The translations under genes and the position numbers were made by a program. The notes below the pieces were generated by a model that saw only the letters and a program-made list of their open reading frames with translations, had not been told where the DNA came from and made no database searches. A DNA stretch of 27,699 nucleotides from a virus, in IMG/VR virus record IMGVR_UViG_3300030060_004320, positions 12,196-39,894 of that record. The stretch is one strand, 5' to 3'. Within the stretch, counting starts at the first letter, position 1; each line of letters starts with the position of its first letter. Positions 7,860-16,600 of this stretch are shown here, piece after piece.

Positions 7860-10516
7860 TGGCTAATTTTCAACATTTAAAAGCTTCAAGAACTCGTGTT
7901 CTAGATACTTTCCCAGCTAAAAATTTTGGCAATGATGGCGATATTGTAATATCAAGAATATCTGGACGTGGTGTATTTATTTGTACAAAAGCTGGTGGTA
8001 TGTGGTATGTTGCAAATCAAATGCAAGAGCTTAGCAGGATTGGAAAAACAACCATAAAAGATTTAACAACAGATAATTTAACTGTAAAAGAAATAGCAAA
8101 TACAGAAGAAAGTCTTGATAATTATCTTGTTAACGATTTAGGAAAAATTAAATTTAAGACAGGAAAACAAGTTGTTAATGATTTAACACTACCTATAAAT
8201 AATATAAGCTATAAACAGGCATATTGCTCGTTAGAACGGTATACAGACCAAGAAACATGTGAAGCTAATGGTGGAACTTGGTATTATTCTACAAATGATA
8301 CACATGACAGCATAAGCAGCACAGCAGAAAATCAACTGCTTACAATTGGTCAAATGCATAACAGTGTGGATGCAGAGCCTACATTATTGTATGATGGCTC
8401 AGTATTAGAAATAAAACGTAATACAGATTTTGATGACAATTGGCAATCTGCGGCAAATATCCATACATTAAAATTATCTTATAATTCTTCATTGAACTCA
8501 ACATTAGGGACAGATTCATTTGGTAATTTAAGAATAACATCAACATCTACTCATACATCAGGAACTTTGTTAATTAGTAATATAGAAGAAATAGGTAGCG
8601 ATACAGATAAGTTCTTAATGTCTGATTCTGGTGTTGTTAAGTTTGTAACAGGCGCTAATCTACGTTCATATATTGGCGCAGGTACAGGTGATGGTGACAT
8701 TACAGGTGTAAGTATTACAACAGATACAGGAGCAGGCAGTAAAGCTGAAGATACAGGAGGTTCTGCAGATTTTTCTATATTAGGTTCTAGTGGTGTAGGT
8801 GTAACAAACAGCGGTACAACTATAACTGCTGTTGCTGTGCCTGCAGAGATAGACCATGATTCGTTAAATAATTTTGTTGCAAATGAACATGTAGACCATA
8901 CATCTATAACATTGACTGCAGGAGATGGACTTACAGGAGGTGGAGACATATCAGCTAACAGAAGTTTCGCTGTAAGTGTTGATGATTCTACAATAGAAAT
9001 AAATTCTGATTCATTAAGAGTAAAAGATGACGGTATCACATATGCTAAATTGCAAAATGTTACTGATGCAAGAATGCTTGGTAATAATGCAGGTTCAGAT
9101 GGTGTTGTTACTGAAATGACAAAAGCAAATGTATTGTCGTTTTTAAATGTTGCTGATGGTGCAGAAGCAAATGTAAGTGGAGATAGTGGTAATGCAGCAA
9201 TATACGATAATAGTGGTACACCTGCATTTAAATCAGGTATAACTAAAGCAGAAGTTTTATCACTCCTTAATGTTGCAGATGGAGCAGGGGTAGCCCCTAC
9301 TAACTTTGTAACTAATGATGCAGACGATACAATGGCAGGCACATTAACTATTGATAAAAACAATACAGCTACTTCTACTGCTAATGTACGTGGTTTGCTT
9401 GTAGATTTTGACCATACAGGTATTTCTGCAAGTGGACAAACAATTAATAATATATCAATAGATGTAGCCTTAAGAAGCGATGGTGTAACCCATGTGGGTG
9501 CAGTAAATAATTATGGCGTTAGAAACACTTTAATTGGAGGAACAAGTGGGACTCAAACTAATTATGGAATTTATAACGCTATATTAGGAGCAGATAATAA
9601 TATAGGCATATATCAAAATATTGTTGATGGTGGCACAGATTTAAAATTTGTTAGTTCTGCTAATGCAGATGATTTTTTTGCTATACAAACATTTGCAGAT
9701 GGAGAAACTATAATTAGCACAACAGAAGATGGTGGTGGTCAAACAGCACATTTAACACTTGATGTAGATGGCGATATAATCTTAGATGCTGATGGTGGTA
9801 ATGTTTATATCAAAGATAATGGTAGTACATTAATACAATTAGCAAATAATGCTGTTGTAGTTGGAGAAGTTACATACGGCAATAATTTAGTACAGTATGA
9901 TGGAGATGACTTATTAGCTTATGCTACTGAAGAATTAACAATAACAAATTATTTAAAAATTGGAGAAACTGCTAATGCAAATTCTGATACAGAAGCCAGA
10001 GGACAAATATGGGTAAAAAATGATACACCTAATTGTTTAGCATTTACAGATGATGCAGGAACAGATATAATTGGTGTAGGCAAGTATCATTATGAAACCA
10101 AGACAATAGGTTTTTTTGCAGGTCAAACCTCACAGTTTTTACCAATAACAGGCTATATTTTTGAAAGAACTACATCGGCAGGACAAAATGAGTTTATAGG
10201 ATTTATACCACCATATAATTGCAGATTAGAAAAGTTTTGCTTTAGGTCAGAAATAGCACAAAATGGTACAATGATTCTTAGAGTTTATGAAGCACAAGAT
10301 GGAACAGAATCACCTGGAACACAAATATATAGAAAAGACCATTCAATAGATATAGCAGATGATACATTTCTAGAATTAGATATGACAAGCCCAGGAATAG
10401 GAAGTGATTATGCCCCTATGACAAAGGGAAGAATATATGGTTTTTTTCTAACCACACCATCAAATGGAAGCGATACAAATGTTAGTTTGGTATTAAGGCA
10501 TGATATAACAAGTTAA
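7859..10516 (+). CDS. Tail fibre / receptor-binding protein
   Basis: 885 aa. The N-terminal ~110 residues look like a virion attachment domain. After them comes a compact motif C123-x10-C134-x4-GGTW141, found as a short disulfide-type turn in many phage and surface proteins. The middle has fibre-type repeats: TAGDGLTGGGDIS, the DGITYAKLQN element typical of phage fibres, and two copies of TKAxVLSxLNVADGA at residues 421-435 and 462-476. Gly- and Asp-rich strands follow, suggesting a trimeric beta-structured shaft. The C terminus (from about residue 740) looks like a globular beta-sandwich (FIPPYNCRLEKFCFRSE; ILRVYEAQDG), likely the receptor-binding head. The start overlaps the nozzle gene stop (TAATG). 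Assigned by sequence style and position; host receptor unknown. Confidence 0.8.
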   Translation: MANFQHLKASRTRVLDTFPAKNFGNDGDIVISRISGRGVFICTKAGGMWYVANQMQELSRIGKTTIKDLTTDNLTVKEIANTEESLDNYLVNDLGKIKFKTGKQVVNDLTLPINNISYKQAYCSLERYTDQETCEANGGTWYYSTNDTHDSISSTAENQLLTIGQMHNSVDAEPTLLYDGSVLEIKRNTDFDDNWQSAANIHTLKLSYNSSLNSTLGTDSFGNLRITSTSTHTSGTLLISNIEEIGSDTDKFLMSDSGVVKFVTGANLRSYIGAGTGDGDITGVSITTDTGAGSKAEDTGGSADFSILGSSGVGVTNSGTTITAVAVPAEIDHDSLNNFVANEHVDHTSITLTAGDGLTGGGDISANRSFAVSVDDSTIEINSDSLRVKDDGITYAKLQNVTDARMLGNNAGSDGVVTEMTKANVLSFLNVADGAEANVSGDSGNAAIYDNSGTPAFKSGITKAEVLSLLNVADGAGVAPTNFVTNDADDTMAGTLTIDKNNTATSTANVRGLLVDFDHTGISASGQTINNISIDVALRSDGVTHVGAVNNYGVRNTLIGGTSGTQTNYGIYNAILGADNNIGIYQNIVDGGTDLKFVSSANADDFFAIQTFADGETIISTTEDGGGQTAHLTLDVDGDIILDADGGNVYIKDNGSTLIQLANNAVVVGEVTYGNNLVQYDGDDLLAYATEELTITNYLKIGETANANSDTEARGQIWVKNDTPNCLAFTDDAGTDIIGVGKYHYETKTIGFFAGQTSQFLPITGYIFERTTSAGQNEFIGFIPPYNCRLEKFCFRSEIAQNGTMILRVYEAQDGTESPGTQIYRKDHSIDIADDTFLELDMTSPGIGSDYAPMTKGRIYGFFLTTPSNGSDTNVSLVLRHDITS
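9119..9286 (+). repeat. Two-copy fibre repeat within tail fibre gene
   Basis: Residues 421-435 (bases 9119-9163) and 462-476 (9242-9286) of the fibre carry the same TKA-x-VLS-x-LNVADGA unit, 123 bases apart. The DNA copies have diverged at third positions, so this is an old protein-level repeat rather than a recent duplication. Such units recur along the shafts of phage fibres. Confidence 0.75.
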
Positions 10517-10522
10517 GACAAT

Positions 10523-10551
10523 TTGTAATTAATGATAATAAGTAATATATT
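10523..10551 (+). promoter_or_regulatory. Possible sigma-70-type promoter ahead of internal virion genes
   Basis: The 69-base gap 10517-10585 contains TTGTAA (10523-10528), a 17-base spacer and TATATT (10546-10551), matching the -35/-10 consensus at 4 of 6 and 5 of 6 positions. This is one of only two gaps in the rightward block of more than a few bases, and it precedes the ejection-protein cassette. In DNA this AT-rich such matches arise by chance, so this is tentative. Confidence 0.28.
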
Positions 10552-10585
10552 TAACAGACGAATAGGAGACCAAAAGGAGTAATTT

Positions 10586-11332
10586 ATGTCAAATGGAATC
10601 AATCCATATATAGGAGCCGCTGCTCAACAAACGATTGCTGATTCTTTAATAGAAGCACAAAGAAATATAAAAACAGGAAGAATAGAACAAGCGGTAGGAC
10701 AACAAGAATTTAAAAAAATATATCAAGATGATTTGCAAAAGGCAGATGAAATTCAAGCAGAACAATTAGCAAAGGAAAAAAATAAAACACTTTTTGGTGA
10801 GATTGTAGACTTTGTTGCTCCAATATTAACTATTTTTAATCCATTAGCAGGCACTATTTTAGGCGGTATAGGGGGAGCTACTGATGTTTATAGGACAGCA
10901 GAACAGCAAAAAGAAAATTTAGACTTTGCTAGAAGTATGGGTTTAGACACTTCTAAATATATGAATACTTTTATAGAAGAAGGAGCTTTAGAGGATGCAT
11001 CAATAAGAGAAGATATGTTAGATGCATACGAAGACTCAATAGTAGATGACCCGTTAAGTATATTTAAAGCTGGAGTAAATAAAGCATTAGAGACAAGAAC
11101 AATAGGACAGGGAGTAAGAGGACTTTATGAAGGTACTGCATCGTTTTTAGGACAAGATGCGGCATTAAAAGGCACAAAAGATTATGTAAAGTTTCTTCCA
11201 TCCGTAGCTAAAGGATTAAAAGATAATGTATATCTATTGGGTGACGATGCACTTGGCACATCTATTAAGGAATTACTTAGCAAAATGACTGATAAACAGA
11301 AAAAAGCACTTTCAAAATTTATTGATTTATGA
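10586..11332 (+). CDS. Putative internal virion (ejection) protein
   Basis: 248 aa, preceded by AAAGGAG (10574-10580) at good spacing. The N-terminal ~75 residues are a Gln/Glu/Lys-rich helix. A hydrophobic segment with VAPILTIFNPLAGTILGGIGGA (about residues 78-100) could insert in a membrane or line a channel. The remainder is acidic and helical. Sequence identity to T7 gp14/gp15 is not evident. The reading rests on position, directly after the tail fibre and before larger internal proteins, and on the helical/hydrophobic composition shared by phage ejection proteins. Such proteins leave the virion with the DNA to build a trans-envelope channel. Confidence 0.6.
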   Translation: MSNGINPYIGAAAQQTIADSLIEAQRNIKTGRIEQAVGQQEFKKIYQDDLQKADEIQAEQLAKEKNKTLFGEIVDFVAPILTIFNPLAGTILGGIGGATDVYRTAEQQKENLDFARSMGLDTSKYMNTFIEEGALEDASIREDMLDAYEDSIVDDPLSIFKAGVNKALETRTIGQGVRGLYEGTASFLGQDAALKGTKDYVKFLPSVAKGLKDNVYLLGDDALGTSIKELLSKMTDKQKKALSKFIDL

Positions 11333-11359
11333 TTTTTAATTAATTTAAGGTAAAATAAT

Positions 11360-11863
11360 ATGATTCAAGATATAATTGCAAATTTACAAAGCCTTGGTGG
11401 CGGTTTAGCTGACTATTCAGGGGGACTAAGTGGGTTATCTCAAATAAGCGGACAAGATTTTGCAGATGCTTTAACACAGATGTATCAAATAGGTTACGAT
11501 GAGGGTGAGCCGCCTCAAGCAGGTGAAGAACTTTTAACCGCTGGAATGTTTCCTGGCATTAGCAAATCACAAATTGAAGCTTTAAGTGGAAGAGCATATT
11601 CACCTTTACTTCAAACATCTGGTCAGTCATTTTTAAATGAATTAACAAGCGCTTATAACAGAGGTGCATCAAGAGCAGCGGGAGGTTTTGCAGGCAGTGG
11701 ACAATTAACATCTTTTCAACAAAACATTAAAGATGTATATGGCAGGCAGATGACAGATGTATTATCTGATGTGGCAGCTTCTAAAACACAGGCTGTAAAA
11801 AGCATTCAAGATACAATTGATTCATACAGAGAAACTGCATTAGCAATGAGATACGGTATATAA
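11360..11863 (+). CDS. Putative small internal virion protein
   Basis: 167 aa, with AAGG ahead of the ATG. The sequence is rich in Gly, Ser, Gln and Ala (GGGLADYSGGLSGLSQISGQ at the start; RGASRAAGGFAGSGQLTSFQ in the middle) with a helical C terminus ending AMRYGI. Low-complexity Gly/Ala/Gln-rich proteins of this size are common among the small internal core or ejection proteins of podoviruses and crAss-like phages. It ends in a TAATG junction with the next gene. No catalytic motif is visible. Assignment is by context and composition. Confidence 0.58.
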   Translation: MIQDIIANLQSLGGGLADYSGGLSGLSQISGQDFADALTQMYQIGYDEGEPPQAGEELLTAGMFPGISKSQIEALSGRAYSPLLQTSGQSFLNELTSAYNRGASRAAGGFAGSGQLTSFQQNIKDVYGRQMTDVLSDVAASKTQAVKSIQDTIDSYRETALAMRYGI

Positions 11864-13695
11864 TGTCTATAAGAGATTTAGAAAAAGCATACAGAAGTCA
11901 ATTTACACCTGAAAAAGACAAGTTTGGATTTGATGATTTAATTAATTTAATAACTCCTTCAGGTACAACAACATCAGCAACAAGCAGTAAAAAGACTAAT
12001 GCTTTAAATGAATTAAATGCTCTTGTTGATTCAAGCACAAATGAACAATCTTTAAATTTATCTAGTAACTATGTACAAGGCTTGGCAGCAACTACTAATA
12101 ATGTATCTGATATAGTTCTTTTATCAGGCACACAAAATAAAATAAATAATAAAAAACAAGATTTAAGCAACTATCAATCTAGCTTAGATGTAGCTGCAGG
12201 AATGGCAAATAAGTTTATTGATTACAGAGTTCAAGATTATAAAGACATGACTCTTGAAGATGTAATGATGGAATTAAGAAATATTACTGATTTTAATTCA
12301 TATGTTTATGAAGGGCCAGATAAATCTAAGTTTAAAAATTATGTAGGATATTCAAATTCTGGAGGAATGAACGATAAGCAGGTAATTAATCGTATTAATG
12401 AATATGAAAGAACTTTAAATACAATGGTAGAAGCATTTCAAAATGACGGTGTAATTACCGACAATGAAATATTTTTTATTCTTACTGGAGATTTAAAAGG
12501 ATTTGAACAAGCTAAAATCGATAACATTAAGAGAATAGAAAACAATCTTACGGGTAAAATAAAATCTATTAATGCAATAAAAAATCATCAAAAAAAATTA
12601 CTTGATGCGGTAACTAGGTCAGGTAAAAAAACTAGTGATGCTGCAGTAGAATTTATTGTATCTGAAAGTGGTGAAATAGTAGAAGCAGAAGAAGAATTAA
12701 AAAAATCTGTTGTTAATGATGCAGTTCAAACACCAGGTTCATTATTTCATGAATTAACCTTTGATGAAGCAGTGGCAAGACTTAATGAGTTGACAAGAGA
12801 TATGAGTTATCAGGAAGTATTACAGTTGTACGCTACCGAAATATCAAACATAGAATCTGCTATTGAAGTAGAAAATAGTGAGTATAAATTATGGAGTGGC
12901 ACAGATTTTACTACTGGAATTGATGCTCCTGCTAAAGAAGAGATAGCCAGAACAAAAATAGGCCAAGCATTAGAAAGTTATACATCAAGGCTATCACCCA
13001 GAGAACAAAAAATTCAAGATGAAATAGATAAAGAATCTCGTCAAAAAGAATTTAGCAAAGAATTAGAAGAGTCAGGTGTTTTAGAAGAAAGATTTGATGC
13101 AGATGTAGTTGAAACAAAATCAGAGCCAAATTCACTAGATGAATTACTTGGTAGATTAGATAGGGAGGCTGGCGAAAAGGCTGCGCAAGATATAGTTGAT
13201 AAAGCACAAATGGAAATAATAGAATCTTTAAAGCCTGACAGAACATCAGTAGAAATAGAAAATGACCCTGAAACTTTTGATGAAAATATAAAAGTAGAAG
13301 AATCTAAAATGACAGATTTAGGTGACGCAACCTTTAAAGATGTTGAAAGTGTACAAGGAATTAATAAGGCTGTGCAAAGAGTTATACCAGAAAAATCACC
13401 AGTAAAAAAATTATTTAAAGAAGATGGTAGCAAACTATCTCCAAGCGACTTAGCTAATATGAGTGTTACTCAGCTAAGAAAAACATTAAGAAAAGCTCAA
13501 GGCGATGTAAAAGTAAAAGGTTTTAAAACACCAGAACAAGCACAATTAATTAAAAAGATAATAAAAGATGCTGCATTTATACAGAAATATAAAAACAATA
13601 AAGATGCAATTAAAGAAATTGAATTTGTTGTTAAAAGAATGCATCAATTGTATGAACAACTTACAGACGATTTTTTAAAAAATATAAAATTATAA
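11863..13695 (+). CDS. Putative internal virion protein with SAP-like C-terminal motif
   Basis: 610 aa, almost entirely helical and highly charged, with several Glu/Lys coiled-coil stretches (for example residues 255-290 and 375-460). There is no membrane span. At about residues 529-565, the stretch ANMSVTQLRKTLRKAQGDVK followed by a Gly-Phe-Lys turn resembles a SAP/Rho-N-like helix-extended loop-helix, a fold that often contacts nucleic acid; this match is weak. The start overlaps the previous stop (TAATG) and the stop lies three bases before the giant gene. Position points to an internal core/ejection protein equivalent to T7 gp15, but no homology to it is visible by eye. Confidence 0.55.
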   Translation: MSIRDLEKAYRSQFTPEKDKFGFDDLINLITPSGTTTSATSSKKTNALNELNALVDSSTNEQSLNLSSNYVQGLAATTNNVSDIVLLSGTQNKINNKKQDLSNYQSSLDVAAGMANKFIDYRVQDYKDMTLEDVMMELRNITDFNSYVYEGPDKSKFKNYVGYSNSGGMNDKQVINRINEYERTLNTMVEAFQNDGVITDNEIFFILTGDLKGFEQAKIDNIKRIENNLTGKIKSINAIKNHQKKLLDAVTRSGKKTSDAAVEFIVSESGEIVEAEEELKKSVVNDAVQTPGSLFHELTFDEAVARLNELTRDMSYQEVLQLYATEISNIESAIEVENSEYKLWSGTDFTTGIDAPAKEEIARTKIGQALESYTSRLSPREQKIQDEIDKESRQKEFSKELEESGVLEERFDADVVETKSEPNSLDELLGRLDREAGEKAAQDIVDKAQMEIIESLKPDRTSVEIENDPETFDENIKVEESKMTDLGDATFKDVESVQGINKAVQRVIPEKSPVKKLFKEDGSKLSPSDLANMSVTQLRKTLRKAQGDVKVKGFKTPEQAQLIKKIIKDAAFIQKYKNNKDAIKEIEFVVKRMHQLYEQLTDDFLKNIKL

Positions 13696-13698
13696 TAA

Positions 13699-16600
13699 AT
13701 GGATTTTAAAAAAGATACAATTCTTTCCGTAATGAAAGAAAACTTTCCACATGTAGGATGGGAAGACTCGCAATATTGGGAACTAGCAAGAACAAAATTT
13801 CCAGAATTTAATTTACCACCTGCTGATAGTATATTTGTTGAAGAAGAACAATATACAAGCAATCCAATGGATATTGAAGTAACCACTGATTCAATTAATA
13901 ATTTTACAGATAGTTTAGATTATATATTTGAAAATCAAGAAAAAGCTCTTAATGATAATCCACCGCAAACCTACAAAGAATATGAAAGTAAATATGGTTT
14001 AACTAATAGAATACCAAATATAGATTCTCCAGAGTGGAAACAAAAAACTTCACAAATACAAAGAGAACAATTTTTAGAAAATCAAAAAAAAGGTTTAGAA
14101 TTATCTGATGTAAATCCTTTATCACCTATAACAAGCATAACCGAAAAACTTTTTAAAGAAAGTAAAGCAAATTATATAAGTGGAGTTGGAGCTTTATTAA
14201 CAGACCCAGAAAGCTGGGGAGGACAGTATGTACCTGAAGCTAGAAGAGAATCAATAAAGTCAGCTTTAAACCAAACTGTTCCTGCATTGCAGTACAGAGA
14301 AATGTATGGGGAAGATTTATATGATGTAGATTATAGTAAAATCAACAATGATGTAAAGGACATTATACTACAAGGCATAGTTGCTATGGCTGACCCAACA
14401 ACTCTAATATCATTTATGGGTGGATATGGAGTTGGTGTAAAAGGAGCGCAAATGACGGTAGGTAAGGCTGGAAGTCGTTTACTACCTCAAGTAATGAAAT
14501 GGGCGCAGAAAAATTATCCAAGATATTTTATAAGAGGAAAAAATTTAAGTCCTTCACTAACTGAAAGAGTAGTCAAAAATTCTGGAGAATTTATTAACAA
14601 AATGGCTACTGGAAGTATAGGGATGGGTTCAGGTAGCGCAGTAATTGGTCAGTTTAATTCAAGGGCAGACCAAAGAAGCAAAAGAGGTAAATATGTTAAT
14701 GGCGATGGTTCTGTAAATTTTGTAGATACAATGATGGATACTTGGGAATATTTCAAAGATGGAGCTGTTGCTGGAGCTATATTACATGGCGTAGCAACAC
14801 CATTAGCTAAAGCGCAGATGTGGACAAATGCTAAATGGAAAATGGGTTCAAGGAATGCAAGTGTCTATGCAGGAAAAGTTTTGACTAATCCTATATCTAG
14901 AAACAGTATAATAGGTGCATCGTTTGCAAGTTCCATGCTATTAGATGAAGAATACTCAAAACAATTTAATGACGCAGATGGTAACTTTAGTTATGCAAGA
15001 TTTGCAGCAGCTTCATTTACGTATGGTGCTACAATGCCTTTATTGTTTGGAATAAGAGACATGGTGTTAAGGCCAAGACTTAAAAAGGGGCTTACTGTAA
15101 GAGATAAAAATGTAGATAGACAATCACGGCAAGACCGTACAAAAACTGAACCAGTAGAAGCTGAATTTGAAGTAGTAGAGAATAATAGAATTGCTAAATA
15201 TGATGTAAATAATTCAAATACTGCTATTGTTCCTCAAAATAAAAGTGTGCCACGTTTATTGAATCGTATACAAAATGATATTATTAAAGACATTAAACAT
15301 GAGTCAAATAAAAGTATTGACATAGAGCATTCATCAAATGAAGTATCAAAAGAATTAAATAGAAGCATTAAGAATATATCAGAAGATATGGGTGTAGAAA
15401 CACCGTTTGAATTTTTTGAAACTGATATTAATAGACAAACACAAGCGTTAGAAACAATAGATGGCCTAAAGCAAATATCTACAATAGTAAGAGATTCATT
15501 TAAGATACTAAACAAAGCAGGAATAAAAAATGAAGAAGGTGATTATGTTAGCGTTGATTTATCCAAACTAACAGACGATGATATTGCATTCTTGACAACC
15601 GTTATGCCTGTTGCATTAGATAGTTATAATGGCTATATAATGAGATATTACAATGAAACTATTGACTTAAATAATCTTACAGATGGGCAAACAGAATATT
15701 TAAATAGATTTAAAGAAGAATACAAAGTTGAAGAATTATCTGATGCTCAAAAAACAAGCATATTGAAAGCATTAGAAACAAAAATAAATAGTTATGATAT
15801 TATTAAAAAGAATATCAATGATACTGTTATTGAGGGTTTAGCAAAAAATGAACAAATACCTAAAAAGAAAAAAGCTGTTTTAGATGAATCCAGAGAAGAG
15901 GTTGTTAATGCTGATGGAGATATTATAAACATAGATAAATTAGAAGCCAATAAATATAAAAATGAGGGCAAAGTATTAACAGTTGCTGATGCTAAAAAAC
16001 AAGGAATTGATATCAATGAACCTGAACAACTTGCTACTGCAATATCAAGACTATCAAGAAGAATTGAAGATTTAGGAAAATTTGTAATTGAAATTAAAGA
16101 CGAAAAATCTAAAAAATATAAAAATACTAGATTAACAGATAAAGAAATTGAAGGATTAACAGAAAATATAAAAGGCGATGAGCTTGAAAAAATAGCAAAA
16201 ACAAAATCTTCTGTTGCTGCAATTAAAGACAAACTTGATATTGCTGCGTTAAGTGAAGTAATGACACCATCTTATATAAATAAATACATGCCATTTGTAA
16301 GTAAGCTTTTAAAAAGTTCTAACAAAAAAAGTCTAATTAATATAACAAAAAAAGATGTTGTTAATTTTTTAGATGGCCTAATAGAACAAAGAAGAGCTAA
16401 GGGAGCATTAGCAGCCATATCTACAGGAGAAACCACTGCTTTAAGAAGAACATTCAAAGAATTAAAAGATGCAGATTTTATTAAAACTCATCCTGCTCCA
16501 GATTCGATATTAGGTGAATATACAAAAAAATTAGGAGAAGAAAAAGCAGCTAAAACTTTAGAAAGACCATCTTTGCCTGCTATGGAGGTTTGGTTTAAAG

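Noticed and set aside
8551-9363. Long antisense open frame (270 aa) across the tail fibre gene
   Set aside because: It is the mirror of a Thr/Ala/Gly-rich coding region with biased codons. It has no ribosome site and a low-complexity Ser/Pro/Val product, and the sense strand encodes a clear fibre.
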